Shown piece after piece: positions 36,201 to 46,822 of a stretch of 64,000 bases of DNA. The DNA lies in contig MU119332.1 in the NCBI GenBank assembly GCA_014904845.1, positions 1 to 64,000 on the forward strand, in the 5' to 3' direction. Below the pieces are notes generated by a model. That model made no database searches. It saw nothing but the letters and a program-made list of their open reading frames with translations, and had not been told where the DNA came from. Position 1 is the first letter of the stretch. Each line of letters opens with the position of its first letter. This stretch comes from Acephala macrosclerotiorum. Taxonomy: Eukaryota > Ascomycota > Leotiomycetes > Helotiales > Mollisiaceae. Both the position numbers and the translations under genes were made by a program.

Positions 36201-38067
36201 TGACGCCAGTGCCAATGATTGACTCCTTCTGTTCGGCCGATGAGGCAGATGCGACAACACTGAAAATGCGGTCATGAGTTTCGGTGAAGAGCTTTGTATC
36301 TGTGCCATCATCTTGACGGATGATTCTAAGTCCACCGTTCTTGGACATTCCATACACGATGAAGTTGTTGGATGCGGTGACCAGAATTCTGTCGATCTGG
36401 TCAAACTCCTTCTTGAGACGGGCGATGTCGACAAAGGAATCCTCATTGAAGCTAGGACGACGTTCGCCATGCTCTTTGATAGTGATCGAGGTCCATGGTC
36501 GCATTGGAAAGTTGTAGACTTTCACAATCGTGTCCTCCTCATCCTTTACAGGGCTGTCTTCGTTGTCCGCACTCTCCCAGCTATCTGCGATATGACCTTG
36601 AGCTGTATCGTCGATGACATCTTTGACAGCCTCTGCAACATGTGGAGGAAGACCATCAAGAGCGCCACTATTCTCCTCCTTCTCCAACTCCTTCTTGATG
36701 TCTTTGGCAGCGACCTGAGCAGTATCCTCGAACTCCTTTTGAGTTCTGGCTGCAAGCAAGTCTTGGAGATCCTTCTCAATTGTAACTTGACTCTCGTCCA
36801 GCTCAGCGCGAGCAATCAATTCCTGTATTTGCTTATCAACTTGATCTCCGATCTCGCCAACTGCATCTTGGACACTCTCCTTCTCTTCCGCTGTACCGAT
36901 GCCGATAAGTGCCTCAACCTTGGTGCGGCCATCAGGAAGTGGAGTTGGTAGACCAGAAGAAGCTTGCGAAGCTGGCTCAATCTTACGCTTTGAGTGGACC
37001 GGGCTGTCGAAAGAACTTTTCTCCTCAATCTTGCGCTTATTGTCGGAAGAAAGCTCTTGACGGGGATTCTTCAGGATCTGGAAGACTGGGCTGCCGGAAG
37101 GAGCAGGTGCTGTAGTGGCGTTCTTGGGTATGCGATTGAGGGGAGAAGAAGCGGCAAGTTGTTCGAAAGGGTTGACGTATGTGAACATTCCTTGAGAGGT
37201 CTTTGGGGTAGGCTCGCGGACATTCTCCTTCTGCCCAAAACCAGGAATATGCTCCGTAGCTGTTGAGCTTGTCATGCTCATCTCAAGAGAAGCATCTTCT
37301 AGAGCTTGGGTGACATCTCCAATATCATCCTCCGACACAGCCTTGCTTGGGGGTGTCAATATCTTCGTAGGCTTGATGTGGGACTGTTCCTCAGTCTGAG
37401 GTGGCTTGGGTTGATTCAAGAGTTGAAGGAGGTAGGCCTGGGTCTCCTCAGGTGGAGACGAAGCTGAGGCGAAGGCCGAGGATGGCTGAGAAGGTTTGGT
37501 GAATTGAGGAAGGGTCTGTGGGGGCTTGATTTGGCCTTGGCCCATCAGTGTCGCCAATAGATCCGATCTGGTGCGCTCATGGGTCGAGATACCGACTTCG
37601 TTCAGAAGGTCAGCGCCCGAGAAATTTGCAGGAAGTGCGGGAGCTGGACGAGGAAGAGTGGCAGATGGAGGACCGATAGGGCTTTGCTGGCTTGAAGAAG
37701 CTGTGGATGGTTGGCTGAACTTCAACAAATTGAGCAAGCTTGAGGCGCCTTCATTGTTCGAAGGTCGACTCGCAGCTGGCATACCACGGAATTGAGGCGT
37801 CTCGACGGGACTCATAACTGCAGAGCTATGGGAAGGTTGCGATCCGTGGACGGGAGGCGTAGGAGCTGCAGAAGAGACCGACGGTTGACGATAGCCGTGA
37901 GGCTGTTGAGATGACGCAGATTGAGCGAAGTAATTATTGTTGTTGTTGTTGTAGTAGTTGTAGCTGGGCTCAAGATTGGGAGGTTTACTCTGCTGTTGAT
38001 TTCGAAGCTGAGCAAATAGTGAATCCAATCCATTGCCCTCACTACCAGGATATCCAGAACCAGACAT
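33277..38067 (-). CDS. EDC4/Ge-1-like (Pdc1-type) mRNA decapping scaffold
   Basis: Two exons (38067-33571, 33522-33277) encode 1580 residues. The 48-bp intron has a TACTAAT branch site, and the last exon adds 81 residues. The first 400 residues are a Gln/Ser/Pro-rich disordered region with four short leucine-rich helices near residues 14-21, 109-117, 168-177 and 210-219. A WD40-like propeller follows (from VKVYNFPMRPW; RVKFWDVRDL, HTLQLWDLALNKPV, GMIVVGHPTRNSIYFL). Next come a charged Lys/Glu/Pro linker and a long helical C-terminal part with coiled-coil sequence (QQLVAESQRQAADQINAMER). This order fits metazoan EDC4 and fission-yeast Pdc1, which hold the Dcp1/Dcp2 decapping enzyme in P-bodies. 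The ATG at 38067 is the first in frame. Confidence 0.85.
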
Positions 38068-38237
38068 GGCGAGGAAACGGGAGCGCACCGAGGCGCAGAT
38101 CTTTTATCTAGACCGATCAAAACCCGGGCTCTTGCGAAGTTGGTTTGAATGAAATAGAAGAGAGACAACACGCGATGAAGAACGACGGATCTTGCTGCAA
38201 TAGCAAAGGATGCTGTCGAGGGATGGGATGTGTGTGA

Positions 38238-38270
38238 AGGGAGGAGGAGGAGGAGGAGGAGGGAGGAGAA
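38238..38270. promoter_or_regulatory. GGA/TCC-rich tract upstream of EDC4-like gene
   Basis: A run of GGA units, read as TCC units on the coding strand of the EDC4-like gene, lies about 170-200 bases upstream of its ATG. Pyrimidine-rich tracts just upstream of starts are common in highly or constitutively expressed fungal genes, so a promoter or leader role is likely. It also sits between two divergently read units. Confidence 0.45.
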
Positions 38271-38499
38271 CAACGCAAATCAAGGCGGAGAGCTCGAGCT
38301 TCGATACGGCATCAAAAATTGGCCAACAGGCGCTAATGCACTGGGCCCCACTAATTAAGTCGCGCACGCTTTCCTGATTGGTACAGTTGACCCCAGATCC
38401 AAAAAGAGTCCTGGACCACCACGCGAACATTGCCATAGCGATCTGGAAGATTGTATCCCAACTGCTGCATCGCCCACGAGACCAGTATTCAAGGGACTA

Positions 38500-38913
38500 T
38501 TGCAGCACAAAGCAAAGACGCTCGCTAGCAGACCACACTCTAGGCTAGATTGTCGGTCAGACGTTTCTTTTAGAGTTGACGCCCCGGCATCTGCTACATC
38601 AGCCTCGCTTCAAGCAGTTGGAACGGATGACAACATAAGCTGGAACGACATCGATCGTGTTCCCTCAAAGGAAAACAAACAAGATGTTCTGCCTAAGAAG
38701 GTAAGTTGGAATTCTTTTGCCGGCGATGGTGCCTACTAACGCGGATGACAGCTGGCTGCCCCTCCTCTTCATCCCTACGAATGCCTCTCCGATATTCATC
38801 TTCCTCTTCTTCGTCTGTACATACTTCTTAAATCGACCATGCGTCTACTGCTCGTTCCTCCTCTTAATACTCTTCGCTTCGTCATGTCACTGGTCAGACC
38901 ACTGCTTCTTTGA
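38500..38913 (+). CDS. Possible two-exon hypothetical gene
   Basis: Exon 1 (38500-38700) ends exactly at GTAAGT, and a 51-bp intron with a perfect TACTAAC branch site ends at ACAG (38751). Exon 2 in phase gives LHPYECLSDIHLPLLRLYI and a Leu/Arg-rich helical stretch before a TGA at 38911. The join makes 137 residues. The splice signals are very good, which argues for a real transcript. I do not recognise the product, and the early TGA may be a break: a different open frame runs on to 39187 and resumes after two stops to 39421. Confidence 0.4.
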
Positions 38914-40283
38914 CTTCAGCAGCAACTGGTTTGAGCCACGGCACTCCTCGATCCCTACCGACCTTGCCAACTCTACCCTGTCCAACCAGACACTCGAACA
39001 AGCTTCTATCTACATGGGAGCTGTCAACAATACTGCTACTGCGTTAGCTGGCGCTGCACTTGAGGAGGCAAAGAAGCAGCTGGCGATGCGTACCGAGTGG
39101 ACTGGTGTTGGAGTCGAGTGGCTGCGGAGTCTTCTAGGCCGGAGAGAATGGCGACTGCCATGCGTTGATGTGTATATCAGGCTTTGAAGGCAGCGGGTCT
39201 GGAAGTAATGGGAGGATACGATGCAAAAGAGATCATGGGAATACGGCTGGCTTTTTTATGAAGGCGTTATACATAAGGCAGCCAGGGATGGCATGGGTGC
39301 ATTAAGATGGGCGGAAAGGACATATCTCCTTGGATCAGTTACTGCATTACGGGCGTATCATACAGGCTGGGTTGAGAAAGTATTGTGCATTTCAGAGAAT
39401 AATGGAATCAGCAGAACATGAAGCCTAGCTCCTAGTGAGGACAGAAGTAACGACACTGTGCTCCGCACTACGAGAATTTTCGAGCTCTTTAAAGTTTCTA
39501 CACAGCCACGAATTGTTTGTTTGATTGACCTGAAGTGGTAAAGGAGGGCAAGCAGACTCATGGGAGTCTTGTGCCATGAGGGGCCTTTGGTGAACTTACC
39601 TCGGGGATGTTTGTAACGGGGTCGCAAGGTTGAATTTTGTTGCCATCTCCTTATTTAATCGATTAACCCACTGATCTTGAGTTAAGACCACAGGCTTTCC
39701 TTGTTCCTCTAATACTGCTAATTCATTATAGCTTCCTGGTCATGTTAGTACCGTTTGGCCGTGTCTCCAAGGGTACTTGCTAGCGCATTTCTCACGCAAT
39801 GTCCGTAGGATAAAGGATATTGTCCCCGACATCACCATCACTCTTCGTGGTTCAGCTTCATGCCATATGGTGCGCTGAGACCAGACGACGCTAGGTCTAA
39901 ACGAGCTTTGAATCACTATTTCTACCTTGGCTTTGACCTTCCTCTTCCATTTGCGATGCCGCTTCATTCTACTTCTACGACATTACTACTAGAAATTCCA
40001 TAAGTTGGTCGTTATCCCGAATGTCCTTCGTGTTGATAGTTTTCCATCCTCGTCACCCTATTCACGCAGCACCGAAATCAGATTCAGACCAAGAGACTGT
40101 TGGACCTCAACTTCTTCCTCCCAGTAATCATTACGCCTGGGATCTTGTTGACAGACGCTCACCATCCGTCCAAATCAGCAACATCCACCTTCAATCAATC
40201 TCGAAAGCCTCATAATCGCAAAAGCCTCATAATCGCAAAAGCCTCCACCATACCGACTCCAATTTCAGGCACCTGAAAATCAA
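38914..40283. other. Unresolved stretch, no defined gene
   Basis: One + frame is open from about 38717 to 39187 and again from 39221 to 39421, with an amphipathic Ala-rich part near 39020-39130. It has no domain I know. The rest shows only short frames. A 17-base unit (AAAGCCTCATAATCGCA) is duplicated in tandem near 40204-40237. Confidence 0.35.
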
Positions 40284-40900
40284 CCACCTTCGACTACTTC
40301 ACAACGTCCAAGTCGAACTCAAAATTCAAGCACGTACGAATACAGGACATCCAATAAATCAACATAGCCTCTATCGCCTGCCTGTGTTTCATGCTTGCCA
40401 CGATTCTCAACATAAAGCTTTGAAGTCTTACCAGTTGTTGGAGGTGAAGAATGAATGCTACTACAAAGATGACAGTCTCGAGGCCGATGCAGAAGAGCCT
40501 GGAAATCATTGGCGTTAGGATGATCTCGATTACGACGTATATGTTCCGAGACCTGGTGACGAAGTTGACCTGCAGTCAACAAATTCGACATATGCCCCAC
40601 CTTTCGAGCATATGTTGGTCCCAATGACATACTTTATGTCGACCCACGCGACAATATCGATGTTAGAAGGTTCTTAAATTTCCTCTCCACAATGTGGGAA
40701 AATTATTCAATCTCCCATGTTGCTATGAACGCGAGCCTTGCCTGGTCGACGATCCCCAGTACTACTTCGGCTAACTTTGGGAGAACCTTCTTGCTATTAC
40801 GCCTAACATATGGATTGCTACTAGGGATGTGTGTTGTGGGAATACTGGAGAACACAGCAAGGCGGTCGAGATCATTGAGGGCAGCCCAGTCGCCGTAGAT
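40284..40900 (+). pseudogene. Decayed open frame, possibly 2EXR-like
   Basis: From 40285 a + frame reads VQVELKIQ, then LPVFHACHDSQHKALKSYQLL, broken by TAG at 40516. The matching end part (NDILYVDPRDNIDVRRFL) is in another frame after about 40620. The order VVEL / LPV-H-C--SR-EALK-YEL / LY-D resembles fungal 2EXR-domain proteins, whose function is unknown. The likeness is from memory and short. If right, the gene has one stop and one frame shift; its start cannot be placed. Confidence 0.3.
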
Positions 40901-41036
40901 GAGGAACCGGTACAAAAGTGCATATACCAAGCTAGGTTTGCCAAAGATTAGATTTGCAGTAGTGTGGAGACTTCAACAACGGGGATAGGTTTTGGAGTAT
41001 GAAGACGGTACTGTACCTAAGATCACTTTACTTTTA

Positions 41037-41071
41037 CGAAGGTTCCGGCATAAAGTGATGAGACTACAGGG
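41037..41071 (+). repeat. Left terminal inverted repeat
   Basis: This pairs with the complement of 41686-41720, with a single mismatch at position 15. The TA just before it is half of the target duplication. Confidence 0.8.
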
Positions 41072-41685
41072 CTTCAACCCCTGAAGCCCACTAAAACCCC
41101 CTGTAAGGGCCTGTGAGCAGTAAGCTATGACCCCCCACTGTAACTCCCACTGTAAGCACTGCATCATCGGCTTTTATTTAGGGACTAGGCCCTGTATTTT
41201 CAGGCGGTGAGACCTCTAAATGCCTTAAATCGAAGGTTTAATATTAGTATTAGTAAAAAGTCTACTCTCTTTTTGGGATTATAAAACTTCTTTAGCCAAG
41301 CAACTCACCTGATCTTAACGCTATTGAGCCTCTTTGGTTTTGGATGAAGAGGGAGGCTACTAAAACAAGAAACTGCAAAGGCAAAAAAGGGCTTAAAAAG
41401 AGGTGATTAAAGCTGTGGGTTGAGATCTCTTAAGAAAAGATTCAAGCATGGATTGAGAGGATTCTACACCATATTAAGTAAGTGATCAAGCTAAAAAGTG
41501 AGAATAAATATGATGAAAGAAGATATCAGAAGCAAGAGAAGGAGATAGTGTACTTTTAAATCAAACAATATATCTTCATTTTGCCCCATTACAGGGCACG
41601 TGCTCACTATATTTACAGGGGATAAGCCCCTGAAAACTCGCGATGCTACCTTACAGGGGCTCACAGCGCCCTACAGGGGATGAGC

Positions 41686-41720
41686 CCCTGTAGTCTCATC
41701 ACTTTTTGCCGGAACCTTCG
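41686..41720 (-). repeat. Right terminal inverted repeat
   Basis: This is the inverted copy of the left end. The TA just after it completes the target duplication. Confidence 0.8.
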
Positions 41721-42392
41721 TAGATTCGTTGCATTTCCCTGCAAAATATCATAAGTGTTGGTTTTTTGAGCTTGCCAATTTATGAAGGCGAGTGAGGCGA
41801 TGGACGCCCTTTATTAATTTCTAAAAATCCCCTGGTACAGCATGCAACACCGTCGCTATATTTCCAAATTCCTATATATATTGGCCTTCGCACGTGATAT
41901 GATTTGCGAAGTTTAAGAAGTTCTTGCATCACGCAACTCCCAAGAGTATGTACCATCTATGTAATGGTATCAGATTTACACTTTGAGAATGTCCGCTATG
42001 TCTCTGCCTCAGTCTGGAAAAGAAAGTATATCACATGTTTACCTCACACCTTTATTAGTGTGGATCTTCGCGTTTCGGATGCGAAAGTCTATCCGAAAAG
42101 CACAGCGACGACGACCTCTGAGAGCCTTTCATGTCCGGCATCCTGCTTTGTGTGCTAATCAGTCCAAGATGAGAAAATGCAAAACTACTAAGACTGCAGA
42201 GTTCAATGTCCCTCTTTCGTGTGTGCTTATGCTGATCAAGAATGCAGCCTATGGCTTCCCCGGAACTCGAAACGGGGTTCGGGTCGCTCAAATACTCGCT
42301 GTTTCACCGCGAGGGAGAGAAAAACATCTGAATACCTACGTTAAGGCTGTCGACAATTCTAAATATTTCATACCCAAGTTCAATGTTATCAA
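41721..42392. other. Alpha-glucosidase upstream region
   Basis: This stretch of about 670 bases lies between the TIR element and the alpha-glucosidase ATG. It must hold the promoter of that gene. I see no separate gene. An upstream frame overlapping the start (41983-42414) has no recognisable content. Confidence 0.45.
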
Positions 42393-44225
42393 ATGGAGGC
42401 CATTCAGTCCCTGACCTATCGACTTTCCTCGGCCTTTGCATGGAATGCTTCGAAAGTGGAAGAGGACTCCAAGCTACATTCAAACGAAACTCCCAATTGG
42501 TGGAAGCTAGGCACGGTATACCAAATATGGCCTGCAAGCTTCAAAGACAGTAACGGCGATGGCATTGGAGATATCCCGGGCATTCTCGAGAAACTTGACT
42601 ACCTTCAAGATCTCGGAGTCGATATTATCTGGCTCTCGCCAATGTATGCTTCCCCTCAGAAAGATATGGGCTACGACATCAGCGACTACAATGCCGTGGA
42701 ACCAAAGTTCGGCACGATGAAGGACATGGAGAAGTTGATCAAAGCACTTCACGATCGAGGCATGAAACTATTGCTTGATCTTGTCATCAACCACACCAGC
42801 GACCAGCATGCATGGTTCAAGGAGAGCCGAAAATCAAGAACGAACAAGCACAGCGATTGGTACATTTGGAAGGACCCGAAAATTGACGAGAATGGAAAGA
42901 AACACCCTCCAAATAATTGGGGCTCGTTCTTCGGAGGACCAGCCTGGACCTATGCTCCTGAGCGGGATCAGTACTATTTGCATCTTTTTGACACGAGCCA
43001 GCCGGATATCAATTGGGAGAATGCGGAGACTAGACAAGCTGTTCATGAAACTGCGCTGCGATTTTGGTTTGAGAAGGGGGTTGATGGGTTTAGGGTTGAC
43101 GCAGCGACAATTTACTCCAAAGTGCAAACGTTTCCCGACGCACTGGTCACTCCCGAGATGGCGCCATATGGCGATGGTCACAAGTATTGCGTTAACGGTC
43201 CACGAATACACGAGTTCTACCAAGAGATCAGGAAGAGCGTGCTCGATAACTATGGTGACCCCATGATGGTAGGAGAATTCGGGATATTGACGATTAAAGA
43301 GATATTGAAGTATATTGGGAAAGACCGAAGGGAGTTGAGCATGGCATTCGATTTCGGCTTCACGACTGTAGGAGGAACGAAACTCAAGCCTTTTCATGAT
43401 GATCAAGTCTGGACTCTACCGGAGATGAAGACAGCTCTGAATAAGACCCAAGATCTTGTAGCGGGAAAAGATGGTTGGAGCACCATTTTTGGTGAAAATC
43501 ATGATATTCCCAGAAGCATTTCCAGATTCGGCACAGTTGGAAGGGGAGAAGCTGGAAAGACAGATCCCAAGTATCGCGAGCGAGCTTCAAAGCTCCTGGC
43601 CATGATGCTAGGTAGTCTGAGTGGCACACTCTTTATTTACCAAGGGCAAGAGATTGGAATGACCAACATCCCGTCCGACTGGAGTCCGAAGGACTTGAGG
43701 GACATTGTATCCTTGAACTATCTGAAGGAGATACAAGACGAGTATCCCAACGATGAAGAGATGTTGCAACGCGCTTGGCAAATGATAGTCAACCTCGGAA
43801 GAGATAACGCGCGGACTCCAGTCCAATGGTCTGATGACGATCATGCAGGCTTCACTTCAGGTCAACCTTGGATGCGGGTCAATGACAACTACAAGGATAT
43901 CAATGTGGCATCACAGCTTCGCACGAACGAGAGTATCCTCCGCTTCTGGATGCAGATCTTGAGCTTTCGAAAGAAGCATATAGACGTCTTCCTACAGGGA
44001 CAATATCACGTTCACGACTTTGACAACTTGCACACATTCTGCTTTGAGAAGAAAGCAGCCAATGGAAAGTCAGCTTTGGTCATGTTGAACTTTACGTCAG
44101 AAGATCGCAGTGCCAGTGTACTGGAAACATTCAAAGACAAGAAGATGAAGCTGGCGATTTCAAATGTCGCGAACCCAGAGGGATATTTGAGTCCTTGGGA
44201 AGGTCGGATATATCTCGAAGAATGA
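42393..44225 (+). CDS. GH13 alpha-glucosidase / maltase
   Basis: A single exon encodes 610 residues. After a 30-residue lead the domain starts at WWKLGTVYQIWPASFKDSNG and shows the oligo-1,6-glucosidase/maltase signatures: DLVINHTSDQHAWF, GFRVDAA (nucleophile Asp236), MMVGEFG (acid/base Glu295) and GENHDIPR (Asp371). Length and order match yeast maltase-type enzymes of about 580-600 residues. There is no signal peptide, so it should act on maltose or isomaltose inside the cell. In yeasts and aspergilli such genes often sit beside a maltose permease and a regulator. Neither is seen here. The nearest other starch gene is the amylase about 15 kb to the left. Confidence 0.93.
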   Translation: MEAIQSLTYRLSSAFAWNASKVEEDSKLHSNETPNWWKLGTVYQIWPASFKDSNGDGIGDIPGILEKLDYLQDLGVDIIWLSPMYASPQKDMGYDISDYNAVEPKFGTMKDMEKLIKALHDRGMKLLLDLVINHTSDQHAWFKESRKSRTNKHSDWYIWKDPKIDENGKKHPPNNWGSFFGGPAWTYAPERDQYYLHLFDTSQPDINWENAETRQAVHETALRFWFEKGVDGFRVDAATIYSKVQTFPDALVTPEMAPYGDGHKYCVNGPRIHEFYQEIRKSVLDNYGDPMMVGEFGILTIKEILKYIGKDRRELSMAFDFGFTTVGGTKLKPFHDDQVWTLPEMKTALNKTQDLVAGKDGWSTIFGENHDIPRSISRFGTVGRGEAGKTDPKYRERASKLLAMMLGSLSGTLFIYQGQEIGMTNIPSDWSPKDLRDIVSLNYLKEIQDEYPNDEEMLQRAWQMIVNLGRDNARTPVQWSDDDHAGFTSGQPWMRVNDNYKDINVASQLRTNESILRFWMQILSFRKKHIDVFLQGQYHVHDFDNLHTFCFEKKAANGKSALVMLNFTSEDRSASVLETFKDKKMKLAISNVANPEGYLSPWEGRIYLEE

Positions 44226-44822
44226 GCTGAGGATAGAGACGCTCGCAAATCGGATTGTTTTGCCTCAAAATTTGGGACTTTTGCCTTATCTTTGCAGCAG
44301 AATGTTGAGGTGCCTGAAAAAGTATTGGTGTTTATGCATGGCTTGGATCAATTCGCGAACCTCCTCAAGTACCGGGACTATCCCGAGCTTTAACATCCTC
44401 AGTTTCATCCCTTGTTTCAATTGCAAGCATTCCCCAACCTACAATCCGCCTTCACGAACGTCAACTTTAATGCTTCGCATCAAATCCTTTTAGCCAGGAA
44501 TGCGATTGGCTGTCTCAACGTCTGACATGTGTGCCGTCTGATCTTTTCCAAGGCGCTTTTCTCTATTCACAATTTCTTAACGCAACTCAAAGTCCATAAA
44601 ATGATATTCAGGCAAATATGCTCTACTTTTCATTGCTTAGTACCGGTAAGCTGCAGGGTCTTGGAGGCTGAAATGGTTGCTGCCATCCTCGATATCTATT
44701 GGGCTTTCGCCGCAGATTCGGAGTTTTTCTTCCTTTGCCAACTTTCACATGGTCATCGTCACTATTGTCACTATTGTCGCTGTCGTTGAGCGAGCTTATG
44801 TTGTGGGCAGCGGGCTGTCGCA
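44226..44822. other. Intergenic, no supported gene
   Basis: This stretch holds the 3' flank of the alpha-glucosidase gene and the promoter of the CFEM-type gene. Nothing else is seen. Confidence 0.5.
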
Positions 44823-46269
44823 ATGTTATTCTATTATCTTAATGTCTTTTTAATTCTTCTCACATGGTCGTCACAAGCCGTCAGTCAGACTCCGTTCCAA
44901 CAAACCGTCGGCTCGCTTAATCCATACGCCAACAACTGCATCGCAAGAGCCGCATCATTCAATGGATGTGCAGCGAATGACTTCAATTGCCAATGTACCA
45001 CTGCCGGCCAAGATAAAATCATAGGTCCAAACAAAAAACCTTCTCCTCAAGGCGCTTGTATATTCAAGGACTGCGGGCCAAAAAATGCTACAGGTGGGTT
45101 GCTGAGATATTTTGGGCGTTGAATTCGTTCTGACTTGTATACAAGATGTTCAAAGCACCTTTGGCACAATTTGCAATGATATTCTAGCAGATCATGCTTC
45201 GTCTGCATCTGCCGCTCAAGCTGCACCAACCAGTCAAGCTTCAGCCGTAACTCCAAATCCAGTAACCACAACTCAAGTCATTGTCCCGACTACGCTCCCT
45301 GCTCCCAGCCCAACTACCACACCAACACCAATCGACACGCTGACCCCAGTTCCAGAGCCTGCAACGAGCCAAGCACCAGTGACGTTCATAACGGTCACGC
45401 AAACCCCGCCAGCAGACACAGTGACTGCAATTCCTGCGGGCTCGCCACCTGGGAACACTCCCGCACTAGTACAATCACTAGCATCAGCTTCTGCCTCTGG
45501 CGTTGCTGTGTTCACGCCGTCTGCCGCTTCATCCTTGGACCCATCATTTTCATCAACTGAATCGGCTGCCTTTTCAGCGGAAGCTCCCCCCTCAACCTCG
45601 TCACCAGCAGTTCAAGCCTCCTCAATCGCAGAATCAAGCCCATCCGCCACCCCACCTCCCCCGAGCAAAAAACGCCTTCCACCCCTCGCCATAGCAGGAA
45701 TCACCACCCTAGTCGTCGGCTTCATCGCCACAATCCTCTTCCTAATATTCTTCCAACTCCGCCGACGAAAACGCAAATCCTACATCGCAGATCACAGGCT
45801 CGACGAGAAACTTCATCCAGAGACCGAAGATGGACTACCGTCCCCACCAAATTCGGGTGGTCGCGGCCTCCATTGGGACGGTAGAGGAAAGAATAAAATC
45901 AGCACGATGATGGGCGTTGAGATTGGACCTCGACCCAAGTCCAAACCTACGGAGGGTGAAGAAGAACGACCAAAATTTCGCGGCAAAGGAGCAGGGGAGA
46001 GTGCAGGTGGTGGTCCGAAACATCCAACGAGCTTCCCAATGATTGGAACGGGGACACCGCAAGGGGTAGATACGAGGAGTCCGCCGGGGACGGGGAATAG
46101 TATGCGGAGGGTGGGGACTATTGGGAGTGCGGGAAGTGCGCAGCCGTTGAAGAGTGCGATGAAGAAGCCGAGGGATAGGCCGAAGAGTAGGCCGTTGATT
46201 GCTGGGGAGGGTGGGGAGATTAAGTTTGGTTTCGATCCATTGGGGAGTAATCCTAGGAGTCCGACATAG
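44823..46269 (+). CDS. CFEM-type Cys-rich surface protein with one membrane segment
   Basis: Two exons (44823-45093, 45146-46269) encode 464 residues; the 52-bp intron has a GTGGGT donor and a CTGAC branch site. A signal peptide (about 1-21) is followed by a Cys-rich module with Cys at 39, 49, 56, 58, 79, 84 and 100, in the spacing C-x9-C-x6-C-x-C. Asp53 sits where CFEM proteins have their heme-iron ligand. The first of the usual eight Cys is missing. A long Pro/Thr/Ser-rich stalk (about 105-265), one membrane helix (about 270-295), RRRKRK and a 160-residue polar tail follow. I infer a cell-wall or surface sensor or heme-binding role. Confidence 0.75.
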
Positions 46270-46822
46270 AGGGATGACTATTCCAGATGCAAATCTCAAG
46301 ACCACACGTTCGAAAAAGTCTGCTCGAGCCTTTGATGTCGGTACTAAAGAGCTGGTTGCACTTCTCTGTTCGGATGTCAATACGCTGCGGTGCAGTAGCG
46401 AGCTTTGGATCCTGGCAACTCGTCGTTGGAAATGTCTCACAGATCAGAGAGAAAGATATCTGGTCCCTGGCGAAGATCTCCAGAGCACTCCAAGCGAGGT
46501 GATGATACTCTTCATGTTCATAAACTTGTAAATCTATACTATAATTGTCGGTTGCTTGCTCTTTGTACATAGAGTTTGGGAAGCCTCAGGAAAGATGTTC
46601 AATATTTCTTTATCTTCTTTCTCTAGTCAGACGATAAGCCAAGTAATTTTTGGCCATACTCGCTCTGGAATCCAGAATTTTTGTCTCACCCCCCTCAAGT
46701 CCCAAAGCTTCATCACGGTTATGAACATGTTATTTCTTTTATAGTCGCAAAATTCGGATGGCAATTGATTCAAAATGAAAGATTTTTCTACTTATTTATA
46801 TTCTTTCCATTGTACTCAGTAT
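46270..46822. other. Intergenic, convergent 3' ends
   Basis: This spacer lies between the CFEM-type gene and the end of the C2H2 gene on the opposite strand. Nothing recognisable is seen. Confidence 0.5.

Larger units (their letters stand above)
41037..41720. mobile_element. 684-bp TIR element with TA target duplication
   Basis: The two ends are inverted copies beginning CGAAGGTTCCGGCA, with one mismatch over the first 35 bases and weaker likeness to about base 45. Both ends are flanked by TA (41035-41036 and 41721-41722), the target duplication of Tc1/mariner and Fot1/pogo elements. Copies of TACAGGG or its complement recur just inside both ends. A + frame at 41410-41559, broken by TAA codons, reads IQAWIERILHHIK and looks like the last part of a transposase. 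The element is therefore a deletion derivative that cannot move by itself. Confidence 0.8.

Noticed and set aside
36274..36951. 226-codon open frame antisense to the EDC4-like gene
   Set aside because: It lies fully inside a long conserved exon on the other strand and has no recognisable product.
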